Shown piece by piece: positions 48,992 through 60,500 of a stretch of 64,000 bases of DNA. Source of the DNA: Deltaproteobacteria bacterium. Its GTDB lineage: Bacteria; Myxococcota_A; UBA9042. Each line of letters begins with the position of its first letter. Position 1 is the first letter of the stretch. Where the stretch lies: NCBI GenBank assembly GCA_020632665.1, contig JACKFC010000010.1, forward strand, positions 83,618 through 147,617, read 5' to 3'. The notes under the pieces were generated by a model. The model was given only the letters and a program-made list of their open reading frames with translations. It searched no databases and was not told where the DNA came from. The translations under genes were made by a program, and so were the position numbers.

Positions 48992-49021
48992 TTGCAGCCG
49001 CGCCGCTCGAGCGGCTACGCT
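48992..49021 (+). promoter_or_regulatory. promoter of the di-haem cytochrome lipoprotein gene
   Basis: TTGCAG (48992-48997), 18-base spacer, TACGCT (49016-49021). The leader to the ATG at 49106 is about 78 bases and ends with GAGG at 49096-49099. The promoter is back to back with that of the aminotransferase gene, 33 bases away. Confidence 0.5.
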
Positions 49022-49105
49022 GGCCCTGCAGGTTGGACATGGTTGCGGCATTCGAATGTGCAGGATCGACCCTTCGCGGCGTCGGCGGGCACTTGTGAGG
49101 TCATC

Positions 49106-50986
49106 ATGAAGACGACGCTTCGGTCTGGATTCTGGCTCATTGCAGCGGCGTTGTTGGCGCTCGCCGGCTGCGAGGGCGGCGGCGTGAGCTCCGACGGGCA
49201 AGCCACTGGCGGCGACGCTGCGGACGCCACGGTCGGGGACGCCGCGCCTGCCACCGACGCTGCGCCGGACGACACCACCGGTGCAGCTTCGAAGCTGGGG
49301 ACGAGCGCCGGCACCGCAGCCATCACCGGCGGCACGCTCGCGGTCTCGGCCGACGGCGCGATCGCGGTGGTCGCCGACGTCGAGCGCGACCGCGTCTCGG
49401 TGGTTCGGCTCGCCGACCAGAACGTGACGAATATCGCGCTGCAGCCGCACGACGAGCCGGGCCGCGTCGTCTTCGGTCCGCCCGGCGTGGCCTTCGTCGG
49501 TCTGCGCCGCGGCGGCGCGGTGGCGCGCATCGACGTCGACAAGGGCGTGCTGCTGCAGCGGCGGCCGGTCTGCGGCGACGTCCGCGGCCTCGCCTGGGAC
49601 GCCGCCAAGGGCTCGCTGCACGTCGCCTGCGCGACCGGCGAGTTGGTGACGCTGCCGGCCGACGACGGCCCCGAGAAGCGCCGCCTCTTCGTCGCCGACG
49701 ACCTCCGCGACGTCGCGATCGTCGGCTCGGGGCTGCAGCTGACGCGCTTCCGCAGCGCCCAGGTGATGCGGATCGACGCCGACGGGAAATTCGACGACCT
49801 CTTCCTCGTGCCGAGCGTGCAGTCCAAGCCCGGCGCCTTCACCCCTTCGGTGGCCTGGCGGATGCGGGTGCTGGCAGATGGCCGCACCATCATCGCGCAC
49901 CAGCGCGGCCTGAACGCACCGATCGGCCTCTTCGAGGGGCAGGGCGGCTATACCGGTGGCACCTGCAAGGACGGGGTCGTGCACAGCTCGCTGGCGGTCC
50001 TCGCCCCCAACGGCGCTTCGATCACCAAGGGCGCGCTGGGTTCGCTCTTCCAGATGCCGCTCGTGGTCGACGTCGCGGTCTCGGCGGACGGCAAGCGGGT
50101 CGCCGCCGCGGCTGCCGGCAGCACCCGGGTCACGGTCTATGCGATGGAGCAGATCTTGGCCTCGAAGGACGAGCATTGCTTCTTCGGCGACGGCAACCTG
50201 CAGGCCACCGGCTTCGGCGTGCTGGAGCTCGGCGAGACTCCGGTCGCGGTCGAATTCGTGCCGGGGAGCGAGACGCTGCTGGTTCAGACCCGCGCGCCGA
50301 TGCTGGTCGTCTACGACGGCAAGGGCGAGACCCTGAAGATCGCCCTCGGTGGTGAAAAGACCGCAGATCCCGGCCACGACCTCTTCCACCGCGCCACCAT
50401 CTTCGGCATGGCCTGCGCCGGCTGCCACCCCGAGGGCCGCGAAGACGGCCGCGTCTGGACCTTCGAGCCGCTCGGCAAGCTGCGCACCCAATCGCTCTGG
50501 GGCGGCCTCGCCTCGACCGCGCCCTACCATTGGAACGCCGATTTCGCCGACCTCGGCGCGCTGATGGACGACGTCTTCGTGCAGCGCATGGGTGGCGAGC
50601 CGATGAGCCCGGACGCCGCAGGCGATCTGCTCGCCTGGCTCGACAAGCTGCCGGTGCCAGCCGCAGCGCCCGGCTTGGACGCGGCGCTGGTCGCCAAGGG
50701 CAAGGCCCTCTTCGAATCCACCGGCACCGGCTGCGCCTCGTGCCACTCCGGGCCGCGCTTCACCGACAACCAGAGCTACAACGTCGGCACCTCGATGGGG
50801 CCGCTGCAGGTGCCCAGCCTACTCGGCGTCGGCGCGCGCCTGCCTTTGATGCACGACGGCTGCGCGAGCACCCTGAAGGAGCGCTTCAGCAACACGGCCT
50901 GCGGCGGTGGCGACAAGCACGGCACGACCAGCAAGCTCGACGCTGAGCAGGTCGCTGCCTTGGTCGCCTACCTCGCGTCGTTGTAG
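49106..50986 (+). CDS. di-haem cytochrome c lipoprotein with beta-propeller
   Basis: 626 residues from the ATG at 49106. Lipobox LALAGC (C about 22), then an Asp/Ala linker. Residues about 65-420 form a beta-propeller of YVTN/WD-like repeats (GTLAVSADGAIAVVADVERD, VVDVAVSADGKRVAAAAAGS). Two c-type haem sites follow: CAGCH (436-440) and CASCH (543-547); PMSPDAAGDLLAWLDKL and KFxxTGTGC-type context resemble the MauG/cytochrome c peroxidase arrangement seen in myxobacterial lipoproteins. It should carry electrons or act on a peroxide or protein radical in the periplasm or outer membrane. Methionine ligands are not clear. The product ends 6 bases from a convergent gene. Confidence 0.9.
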   Translation: MKTTLRSGFWLIAAALLALAGCEGGGVSSDGQATGGDAADATVGDAAPATDAAPDDTTGAASKLGTSAGTAAITGGTLAVSADGAIAVVADVERDRVSVVRLADQNVTNIALQPHDEPGRVVFGPPGVAFVGLRRGGAVARIDVDKGVLLQRRPVCGDVRGLAWDAAKGSLHVACATGELVTLPADDGPEKRRLFVADDLRDVAIVGSGLQLTRFRSAQVMRIDADGKFDDLFLVPSVQSKPGAFTPSVAWRMRVLADGRTIIAHQRGLNAPIGLFEGQGGYTGGTCKDGVVHSSLAVLAPNGASITKGALGSLFQMPLVVDVAVSADGKRVAAAAAGSTRVTVYAMEQILASKDEHCFFGDGNLQATGFGVLELGETPVAVEFVPGSETLLVQTRAPMLVVYDGKGETLKIALGGEKTADPGHDLFHRATIFGMACAGCHPEGREDGRVWTFEPLGKLRTQSLWGGLASTAPYHWNADFADLGALMDDVFVQRMGGEPMSPDAAGDLLAWLDKLPVPAAAPGLDAALVAKGKALFESTGTGCASCHSGPRFTDNQSYNVGTSMGPLQVPSLLGVGARLPLMHDGCASTLKERFSNTACGGGDKHGTTSKLDAEQVAALVAYLASL

Positions 50987-50992
50987 GCGCGG

Positions 50993-52585
50993 CTACGGCG
51001 CCGCTGGGGCGAGCAGCCGCGCGGCGGTCAACGGCTGCAGCACGCCGTGACGGTCGACCTCACCCGTGACCGCGCTGCCGACCTTCAGCTTGGCAAACGT
51101 CGCCGCGTCGACCTCGACCTGCTGCTGCCCGGTGCAGCCGCTGGGACAACCGACCGTGACGCGATAGCGGGCGTGCCGCTTGCCGCGCAAGGCCGGATCT
51201 GCGGGGTTCTCGGGCCAAGTCGGGGCGTCCTCACCCTCGAGCTTGCGCTCACCGGCCGGTTCCCAGCGCTGGGTGCGGTAGCGGCAGCGCTTCGCCAGTA
51301 CCGGGCGCTGGCAGATCTTGTCGACCGTATCGAAGGCGTGCATCGGCTTGTTCACCGTTCGGGTGCAGCGGTCGGGCACCTGCTTGGTCGCGGTGCGGGT
51401 ACACTCCCCCTTCACCTTGCGGGTGCACATCTTCGGCTTGCAGGTGCGCGTCGCCATGCCGTTGGCGCCGCGCTCGGTCTTGCAGGTCTCGCCGCAGGCG
51501 TAGCTCTCGTCTTTGTCGCAGGCGTAGCGCTCTTCGTAGGGCTCGCTGCGGGTGCAGGCGTAGGTCTCGGTCTCTGGCCGCAGGTGCTGGCACGGCGCCT
51601 GCTGCTTGCCGCAGACGTAGGGCTCGTCGTGGTGGCGCTCGTCGCGGCAGGACGCGATGGCGACCCCGGCGACGGGCGCGCGACCCTTGCTCGGCGGCAC
51701 CTCGGCGCGCTCGCGCAGGTCCTGCTTCCAGCCTTCTTCGACCGCTGGGGTCCAGCGCTGCAGCTCGAGCCTGTGCTCCCAATGGCGTTGCACCACCTGG
51801 GCTTGGACCGGCGTGGTGCGCGAGAGCCACGCCCAGACCAGCCCGACCACCAGCAGCAGCAACAGCACGCCAGCGGCCAGGCCGAGCGTCATCCATTTGC
51901 GGCGCCGGGCCTGGCGCTCGGCGAGCAGGCCGAGCGGGTCGGCGTCGTCGTCGCGGCCGACGCCACCACCGGCGACGGTGGCGCGCGCGTCGCCGCCCAT
52001 CGACTCGACCGCCGACGGCAAATCCGCGAGCTCCCACGCCGGCCGCGCGCTGTGGTGCTGCTCGGCGTCCATCTCGCTGGCGAAGGCCGAGCGGCCCTGC
52101 TGCGCGCGCTCGAGCTGGCCCTCTTTCACGTCGTCCATCGAGAAGGAGAGGCCGTGCGCGGCGCGCATCCCGGCGTAGGCGCCGAATTGCTCGACCAGGT
52201 CCGCGGTCGCGCCGCGGTCGCCCTTCATGTAGGCCTCGAAGGTCTCGAAGTCGGCGGCTTCGCGCAGCACGGCGTCGCTGGCGTCGCGGGTCGCCTTGCA
52301 GTGGTGGCAGCTCGGCTCGTCGCCGTAGTTGTCGGCCGAGCAGTTGGTGCAGAACCAGTTCGGACCGGCGGCTTGCAGGCGCGCCACGACGTCGGGCGGG
52401 ATCGGGTGGTGCGCCTGCTGCTGCCAATCGGCGTCGCTGCCCGCCAAGCCGGCGGCGTCGAATTCGACGAAGGTGCGGACGTGGCCGCATGCCGGGCAGT
52501 GGCGGGCGTCAGGGCTGGCGGGGATGCCGGCGTGGCCGCAGTCGCTGCAGGTCCAGAGCAGGTAGACGTGTTCGTGGCTGGTCAT
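50993..52585 (-). CDS. zinc-ribbon membrane protein with cysteine-rich outer domain
   Basis: 530 residues. Two zinc ribbons lie at the cytoplasmic N-terminus: WTCSDCGHAGIPASPDARHC with CPACG (about 11-34) and WFCTNCSADNYGDEPSCHHC (about 77-96), the latter of the RanBP2 type. After a 130-residue acidic stretch comes one membrane helix (WMTLGLAAGVLLLLLVVGLV, about 230-252). The extracytoplasmic part is rich in charged residues and cysteines (CRDERHHDEPYVCG, CTRSEPYEERYACDKDESYA, CKPKMCTRK) and ends in a small beta domain (YRVTVGCPSGCTGQQQVEVD, VGSAVTGEVDRHG). I recognise no family for the outer domain. It follows glucose-6-phosphate isomerase by 6 bases, so it is probably co-transcribed. Confidence 0.82.
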   Translation of the reverse strand: MTSHEHVYLLWTCSDCGHAGIPASPDARHCPACGHVRTFVEFDAAGLAGSDADWQQQAHHPIPPDVVARLQAAGPNWFCTNCSADNYGDEPSCHHCKATRDASDAVLREAADFETFEAYMKGDRGATADLVEQFGAYAGMRAAHGLSFSMDDVKEGQLERAQQGRSAFASEMDAEQHHSARPAWELADLPSAVESMGGDARATVAGGGVGRDDDADPLGLLAERQARRRKWMTLGLAAGVLLLLLVVGLVWAWLSRTTPVQAQVVQRHWEHRLELQRWTPAVEEGWKQDLRERAEVPPSKGRAPVAGVAIASCRDERHHDEPYVCGKQQAPCQHLRPETETYACTRSEPYEERYACDKDESYACGETCKTERGANGMATRTCKPKMCTRKVKGECTRTATKQVPDRCTRTVNKPMHAFDTVDKICQRPVLAKRCRYRTQRWEPAGERKLEGEDAPTWPENPADPALRGKRHARYRVTVGCPSGCTGQQQVEVDAATFAKLKVGSAVTGEVDRHGVLQPLTAARLLAPAAP

Positions 52586-52591
52586 GCGGCC

Positions 52592-54259
52592 TCAGCGCAG
52601 CGCCGCGATCGCGGCGATGAGCCCGGCGGTGCTGCTGTCGTGCACCTGCGCCGGGCCGCCCTGCAGCTCGGGCAGAATCGCGCCGGCGAGCTGCTTGCCG
52701 AGCTCGACGCCCCATTGATCGAACGAGTAGACGTTCCACAGCACGCCCTGGACGAAGATCTTGTGCTCGTAGAGCGCGATCAGCTGGCCGAGCGTCCGCG
52801 GCGTCAGCGCGTCGAGCAGCAGCGCGCTGCTCGGTCGGTCGCCAGGGAAGACCTTGTGCGGCAGCAGCGCCGCGATGGCGGCCTCGTCCTTGCCGGCGGC
52901 GACCAGCTCGGCGCGCGCCTCGGCCTCGGTCTTGCCCCGCATCAGCGCCTCGGGCTGGGCGAGGAAGTTGGCGAGGAGCTTGTCGTGGTGGTCGCCGAGC
53001 GGGTGGCGGCTCCTGGCACAAGCGATGAAATCGCACGGGATCACCTGTGTGCCCTGGTGGATCAGCTGGTAGAACGCGTGCTGGCCGTTGGTGCCCGGCT
53101 CGCCGAACACGACCGGCCCGGTCGACCAGCCGACGGCGCCGCCGTCGCGCGTGGTCCGCTTGCCGTTGCTCTCCATATCGGCCTGCTGCAAGAAGGCGGC
53201 GAAGCGCTCGAGCGATTGGTCGTAGGGCAGCACGGCGTGCGCAGTGCTGCCGAGCAGGTTGTGGTTCCACACCCCGAGCAGCGCCATCAGCACCGGGATA
53301 TTCTCGCCCAGCGGCGCGCTGCGGAAGTGGGTGTCGACCTCGTAGGCGCCGTGCAGCAGCGCCTCGAAGCCGTCCATCCCGACGGCGCAGGCGATCGGCA
53401 GGCCGATGGCGGACCAGAGCGAGTAGCGCCCGCCGACCCAATCCCAGAACGCGAACATATTGGCCGGGTCGATGCCGAACGCGCGCACCGCCGCCTCGTG
53501 GGTCGAGAGCGCGACGAAATGCTTGGCGACGGCGTCCTCGCCCAGCGCGCCGGTCAGCCAGGCCCGCGCCGAGTGGGCGTTGGTCAGCGTCTCTTGCGTG
53601 GTGAAGGTCTTCGAGGCGACGACGAAGAGCGTCTCGGCCGGGTCGAGCGGCGCGAGGGTGGTGGCGAGGTGCGCGCCGTCGACGTTGCTGACGAAGTGCA
53701 CCCGGCAATGCGGCAGCCAATCGGGCTCGAGCGCGCGGACGACCATCGCCGGACCGAGGTCCGAGCCGCCGATGCCGATGTTGACGACGTGGCGGATCTG
53801 CCGGCCGGTCGCGCCGCGCCAGCTGCCCTCGTGAAGCGCCGCGACGAAGGCCCGCATCTGCGCCAGCACCGCGCGCACCGCCGGCATCACGTCCTCGGCG
53901 CCGGCGGGCGTCTGCACCATCCGCGGACCGCCCGAGCCATCGCGCAGCGCGGTGTGCAGCACGGCGCGGTCCTCAGTGGCGTTGATCCGGGCGCCGGCGA
54001 ACATGGCCTCGATCGCCGCGGGTACACCGCATTGCTCGGCCAGCGCGAGCAGCGCCTGCACCGTCTCGGCGCGGACCTTCTGCTTGCTGTAGTCGAAGAG
54101 CAGGCCGTGCAGCCGCAGCGAGAAGCGCGCGAAGCGGCCCGGGTCGGCGGCGAAGAGCGCGCGCAGGTGCGTGCCGGAAAGGGCGTCGCGCTCGGATTGC
54201 AGCGTCGCCCAGGCGGCGGTGCGGGTCGGGTCGACGGACGGCAACTGCGACGTGGACAT
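52592..54259 (-). CDS. pgi: glucose-6-phosphate isomerase
   Basis: 555 residues from the ATG at 54259 after GAGGAG. The open frame continues far upstream on this strand, but the family start (ending in WATLQSERDALSGTHLRALF) fixes the N-terminus here. Signatures: NIGIGGSDLGPAMV, FVVASKTFTTQETLTNA, WDWVGGRYSLWSAIGLPI, GEPGTNGQHAFYQLIHQGT (catalytic histidine region), RSRHPLGDHHDKLLANFLAQ, and near the end VYSFDQWGVELGKQLA. This is the full-length bacterial/eukaryotic PGI, interconverting glucose-6-phosphate and fructose-6-phosphate in glycolysis and gluconeogenesis. Residue length fits the family (about 550). Confidence 0.98.
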   Translation of the reverse strand: MSTSQLPSVDPTRTAAWATLQSERDALSGTHLRALFAADPGRFARFSLRLHGLLFDYSKQKVRAETVQALLALAEQCGVPAAIEAMFAGARINATEDRAVLHTALRDGSGGPRMVQTPAGAEDVMPAVRAVLAQMRAFVAALHEGSWRGATGRQIRHVVNIGIGGSDLGPAMVVRALEPDWLPHCRVHFVSNVDGAHLATTLAPLDPAETLFVVASKTFTTQETLTNAHSARAWLTGALGEDAVAKHFVALSTHEAAVRAFGIDPANMFAFWDWVGGRYSLWSAIGLPIACAVGMDGFEALLHGAYEVDTHFRSAPLGENIPVLMALLGVWNHNLLGSTAHAVLPYDQSLERFAAFLQQADMESNGKRTTRDGGAVGWSTGPVVFGEPGTNGQHAFYQLIHQGTQVIPCDFIACARSRHPLGDHHDKLLANFLAQPEALMRGKTEAEARAELVAAGKDEAAIAALLPHKVFPGDRPSSALLLDALTPRTLGQLIALYEHKIFVQGVLWNVYSFDQWGVELGKQLAGAILPELQGGPAQVHDSSTAGLIAAIAALR

Positions 54260-54505
54260 CGGGGCTCCTCGGTGGCGGGCGGCGGACCGTGAGGGCGCGA
54301 TCCAAGCGCAAGTGGCGGGCGCTGTCCATCGGCACGCGGCGGTCTTGCTGTCACGATCCGGTGAGCGTAGCTTGATGCTCTCGTCAAGGTACCACGACCG
54401 GCCCGCTTCCTCGGCATGACCGGCATGGCACTCGAAAACGCGTGGTGCTGTTGCGGGTTGTACGATTGTGCTCCCCGCGCGGCACACTTCGCGGAGGCAC
54501 GGCCG

Positions 54506-57500
54506 ATGCGCGCCCCCTACTTCTCGATTCCCCGGACCTCCATGCCGACGCCGACGTTGGTTCGCGCAGCGTCCCGACTCCTGCTGCTGCTCGCGCTGAC
54601 GGGCTGGGCGACGCCGGCCTTTGCCGTCTGCGACCAGGTCCTCGCCTACCCGAGCAACGCCAATTTCGACCCCTCGTTCGCGGCGCCCGCGAGCCTGCCG
54701 GGCGTCACCGACTTCAGCATTCGGGCGTTGAACCTCGGCTGGGTCAAGAGCGACGGCACGGCCGGGCTCGTCATGCCCAACAGCCCTGGCGCCGGCCCCG
54801 CGGTCGCGCAGTGGAGCAACCTCGCCGCCATCGCCGTCGGTGATTCGCACGTCGTCGGCTTGCAGAAGGACGGCACCGTCCTCACCGCCGCCGAGCAGGT
54901 CACGGTCCAGAACTACGAGAACTTCATCAAGAACCTCGGCAAGGGCATCGCGGTCGCCGCCGGCAGCTCGTTCTCCGCCATCGTCCGCAACGACGGCACG
55001 ATCCGGTGCTGGGGCTCGGGCGACGTGGTCAAGGAGGCCGACTACGCCTCGAGCTTCGTCCGCATCGTCGCGGCCGATACCTACCTCGCCGCGATCCGCG
55101 CTGACGGCTCGGTCGCGGTCTTCGGCACGGTCCAGACCAACCCCGCCGCGACGCCGCTGATCAAGGCCGTGCCGCAGGGCTTGGTGGTCAAGCAGCTCGC
55201 CGCTGGTCAGTCGCACCTGGTCGCGCTGACGGCGACCGGCAGCGTCGTCGCCTGGGGCAGCAACGCCGATGGCGAGAGCACGGTGCCGACCGGGCTGAAG
55301 GACGTCGTCGCGGTCGGCGCCGGCATCACGACCAGCTACGCGCTGCAGGCCGACGGCACCGTCGTCGCCTGGGGCGGCTACGGCGTCGCGAAGACCATCG
55401 TTGATCTGAAGTGGACCGGCGTGCAGCGGCTCTTCTCTGCCGGCGACAGCTCCCGGCTCATCGCCTTCGCCTGCGCCGGCGCCTGTGGCCCGGTCGAGGC
55501 CAGCGGCTGCTGCAAGGCCGACGGGCTGCAGATCTGCACCGGCGGCAAGGTCGTCGCGACCGATTGCGCGGCGGGCACCTGCGGCTGGGACGCCGGAAAG
55601 TCGACCTTCGCCTGCGGCACCAAGGGTGAGGCGAAGCCCGGCGACCTGGCGGCGCAGACCTGCGGCTGCAGCCCCGATTGTCGCGGCAAGGCGTGCGGCA
55701 GCGACGGCTGCGGCGGCCTCTGCGGCGGCACCGCCTGCCCCGAGGCGCCGGCCTGCGGCATCACCCACGGGCTCTCGAACAAGCTGGTCGAGCCCGCCGG
55801 GCTCACCGCCATGCGGCAATGCGGCCTGATCAGCGACGACCACTTCTGGCTCACCGTCGGCTTCGACGGCACGATGAAGGCCTGGGGCGTCGAGTTCTAC
55901 GTCAACCAATACGAGCCGACCTGGGGCATCATCGCCGGCGCCAACAAGGCCACCAACGTCGCCGCCATCGCCACCGGCAGCGAGTGCGTCGCTGCGCTGC
56001 ACAAAGACGGCACGGTCTCGGCCTGGGGCAACGACAACGCCGGCGAGACCAAGGTCCCGACCGACTTGAAGGACGTGGTGCAGATCGCCGCGGGCCTCTA
56101 CGCCTTCGTCGCCCTGCAGGCCGACGGCACCGTCCGCGCCTGGGGCGACCCGAAGTCGGTCTTCGGCCTCGACGGCAAGAAGGGCTACGTCGGCGTCTAC
56201 GGCAGCGCTGGCATGATCGGCTTGGTCAAGGCCGACGGCACGGCCGAGCTCTTCGCCAGCGGCAACTCTGGCTTCGCGCCCGAGCTGAAGAACGCCGCGC
56301 CGGCGAACCTCAAGGCGACCAAGTTGGCCTTCAGCGAGCGGGAGGCCGTCGCGTTGCAGGCCGACGGCTCGCTGGTCGCCTGGCGCATCCCGGACAGCTC
56401 GCAGTTCGCCGGCGATCCGGCCATCGTTGCGCAGGCGGCCAAGATCAAGGGCGCACTCGACGTCCAGGGCGCATCCAACGCGATCGGCGTCTTGACCGGC
56501 AACGGCGTGGTCAAGGTGCTGCAGGCGGCCAACGCCGCGGTGCCGACGATCACCACCCTCTCGGGCGTGACGGGCTTCGGCATGAGCCAGAGCGGAACCA
56601 ACTTCTGCGCCGTCACCTGCAGCGCGTCGTGCTATTCGGTCACGCCGCTCGGCTGCTGCACCGGCGATGTCTACTCGGTCTGCGACAAGGGCCAGCTGGT
56701 CGACAAGGTCTGCGCCCCGGGCACCTGCGGCTGGAACCCCTCGACCGGCCTGTACGGCTGCGGCACCGACGGCAGCGCCGCGCCGATGACCGAGTGGCAG
56801 CAGCAATGCCCGATCATCTGCAAGCCCGACTGCACCGGTAAGATCTGCGGCGACGACGGCTGCGGCGGCTCTTGCGGCGAATGCGGGCCCGGCCAGCAGT
56901 GCAGCGGCAAGCAGACCGATATCTGTGCCACCGCCAAGGACGGCGAGACGCTGAAGCTGGAGTGCCCCGAGGGCCAGCAGATCACCGGCATCAAATTCGC
57001 CGAATACGGCCAGCTCACAGGCAGCTGCCCGGTGCTGGAGCAAGGCGCCTGCGACGCCAGCGGCGAGATCGCCTGGTTCATCGCGCAATGCGTCGGCAAG
57101 CAGAGCTGCTCCACCACCGACTGGCACGTCCCCTTCAAGGACCCGTGCTACGGCGACGTGAAGACCGCCGGCGTGATCGCCACCTGCGCCGCCGACGGTG
57201 GCGGCCAGATGTGCGCCTGCAAGCCGAATTGCGACGGCAAGAGCTGCGGCCCCGACGGCTGCGGCGGCCTCTGCGGCACCTGCTCGGGCGATATGCCCTG
57301 CGATCTGGCGACCGGCCAATGCCCGGTCTGCACCGTCGGCGCGGTCGGCAACGACACCAACCCGCCCGGCTGCATCAGCCCTTGCGGCTTGCCGACGGCC
57401 TGGGGCTTCGACGCCCTCGAGCGCACGGCGGTGCCGAAGGACCTGAAGCGGGTCAAGGACATCGCCGTCTCGGCCGTGCCCACTGTCGCGGTTCTGCACG

Positions 57501-60500
57501 ACGGCACGCTCGCGACCTGGGGTGGCGAGCATTTCGGCATCAAGGCCGGCGCGGTCGGCAAGACCGGCATCGTCACCGCCGCCGCGAGCTCGATCCACGT
57601 CGTCGCGGCCCGCAAGGACGGCACCGTCGTCGCCTGGGGCAACAACGACAAGGGCGAGACCAAGGTCCCGGCCGGGCTGAAGGACGTCGTCGCCGTCGCG
57701 GCTGGCGACGAGTTCTCCGCCGCGCTCACCGGCGCCGGCACCGTGGTGACCTGGGGCAGCTACAAGGTGAAGAGCGCCAACGGCGCGACCGGCTTCAAGG
57801 CGATCGCCGCGGGTCAAGACACCCTCGCGGCGATCCGGGACGATGGCAGCGTCTTCGTCTGGGGCTCCACGTCGAGCCTCAAGCAGGTGCCGACCGGATT
57901 GGTGGCGCGCCAGATCGCGGTGGGCTCCTCGCACATCGTCGCGCTGGCGAAAGACGGCACCGTCTACGCCTGGGGCAGCAACTACGCCGGCCAAACCAAG
58001 GTTCCGGCTGGGCTGAAGGACGTGGTCTGGGTCGCGGCCGGCAACAACGCCTCGTTCGCGGTCACCGCCGACGGCAAGGTCACCGCCTGGGGCGACAACA
58101 CCGGCGGCCAGGTCAGCAACGCCAGCAAGCTCGTCGGCGTGACGCGGCTGATCGCCTCGAAGGGCGTCGGGTTCGCCGTGGCGCTCACCTGCGCCGACGC
58201 CTGCGGCGCCATCGGCACCGAGGGTTGCTGCCAAGGCGATACGCTCAACACCTGCAACGCGCTCGGCAAGAAGACGACCTCCATCTGCGCCGCCGGCACC
58301 TGCGGCTGGGATCCCGGCGCGGGCCGCTACGACTGCGCCACCGTCGGCACCGAAGACCCCGGCGCCAACTTCCTCCGCCAATGCGGCGGCCCCTGCACCC
58401 CCGACTGCTCCTCGCGCAACTGCGGCGACGACGGCTGCGGCGGCTCCTGCGGCACCTGCCAGGACGGCTGGACCTGCCCGACCAACGGCATCTGCATCTG
58501 CGCCACCGACTGCGCCGGCAAGGCCTGCGGCGGCGACGGCTGCGGCGGCTCGTGCGGCGTCTGCGCTGGCGACGCGACCTGCGACGCCGGCGGCCAGTGC
58601 ATCTGCAAGCCGAAATGCGACGGCAAGACCTGCGGCGACGACGGCTGCGGCGGCTCCTGCGGCACCTGCGGGGCCAACCAGGCCTGCGGGGAGAAGGGCA
58701 CCTGCGTCGCCTGCACCCCGGATTGCAACGGCAAGAGCTGCGGCAGCGACGGCTGCGGCGGCTCCTGCGGCACCTGCGAGGCCGGCAAGGGCTGCGCCGC
58801 CGACGGCACCTGTACCTGCGTGCCGGACTGCGACGGCAAGACCTGCGGCGACGACGGCTGCGGTTGGTACTGCGGCTTCTGCCCCTTCGGCCAGACCTGC
58901 AACCCGCAGCTGCAGACCTGCTGCGTGCCCGACTGCAAGGGCAAGGTCTGCGGCGACAACGGCTGCGGCGGCTCGTGCGGCTCCTGCGCCAAGGGCAGCT
59001 GGTGCAGCGACTCGGGCACCTGCGAGAAGGGCTGCAAGCCGCAATGCGACGGCAAGAGCTGCGGCCCGGACGGCTGCGGCGGCACCTGCGGAACCTGCGA
59101 CGCGGGCGCTGGCGAGGTCTGCAACGAGAAATTCGGCGGCTGCTTCTCGGCGTTCTGCCCGGGCACCCCGGCGGCGGGCTGCTGCGCCGGCGAGTCGGCC
59201 GAGACCTGCGAGAGCCTCAGCGCGCTGGTGCCGAGCATCAAGGGCACGCGGCATACCTCCTGTGCGGCGAAGGGCCAATATTGCGGCTGGATCGCAGCGA
59301 GCAGCAGCTACGGTTGCGTCGACACGCCCAACCCGAAAGATCCGAGCGGCACCTACCCGCGCGCTTGCCCGAACCTGCCCGTCTGCGTGCCGAGCTGCGC
59401 CGGCAAGACCTGCGGCACCGACGGCTGCGGCGGCAGCTGCGGCAGCTGCGGCGCGAGCCAGCAGTGCAACTTCGAGACCGGCCTCTGCTACGACGACGCC
59501 TGCGCCGACCTGCAGGGCGGCAGCTGCTGCGCCGGGCAGACGCTCTACACCTGCCTCGAGAACAACGGCAGCATCCAATTCGGCAAGCAGATCTGCGCCT
59601 CGGGCCCCGGCGCCGGCTATTGCGGCTGGACCGGCAGCGGCTACGGCTGCGGCACCGACGGCGCGCCCGCGCCCGACCAGGGGCCGGCCAAGTCGTGCCC
59701 GGAGAGCATCTGCAAGCCCAACTGCGACGGGAAGAGCTGCGGCGACGACGGCTGCGGCGGCACCTGTGGCGTCTGCGGCGCCGAGAAAGAATGCAAATAC
59801 GGCAAGTGCCAGGATATCTGCTACCCGGAGAAGACCTGCACCGCCAGCTTCGTCGCCACCAGCGGTGAGTCGATCACCAACCACTACTGCAAGCAATCCG
59901 ACGGCTGCGGCGGCACCTGCGCGTGCCCGGCCGGCACCGAGTGCAAGGTCGAGGGCGGCGTCGGCCTGTGCAAGAAGCCCAAGGCCAGCAATTGCGGCGA
60001 GATCACCGGCGCCTGCTGCGACGGTCAGGTGCTCAAATGGTGCAGCGACCCGGGTGGCGACGCACCCAAACAGGTCGCCAGCATCGACTGCCTCGCCAAG
60101 GGCCAGTTCTGCGGCTACCAGAACGGCGACTACGACTGCGGCACCGAGACCGGCGTCGACACGTTCCTGGGCAAGCCGAAGTACTGCAAGGGCGCCAAGC
60201 AGACCTGCGAGCCCGTCTGCAGCGGCAAGGAATGCGGCCCCGACGGCTGCGGCGGGACCTGCGGCAGCTGCAAGGACGGCGGCGTCTGCGACGACGGCAC
60301 AGGCAAGTGCATCACCAGCGAGGGCTGCTTCGGCGCGCCGCTGCTCGGCTGCTGCGACGGCAACAAGCTGATGCGCTGCATCAAGCCCGCGCCGACGAGC
60401 AAGGCGACGACCGAGGTCGACACCTGCGTCAACGGCTGCGGCTGGAGCGAGACCGAAGGCGCGTACTCGTGCAACCCGACCGCGGGCGCCGCGCCCGATC

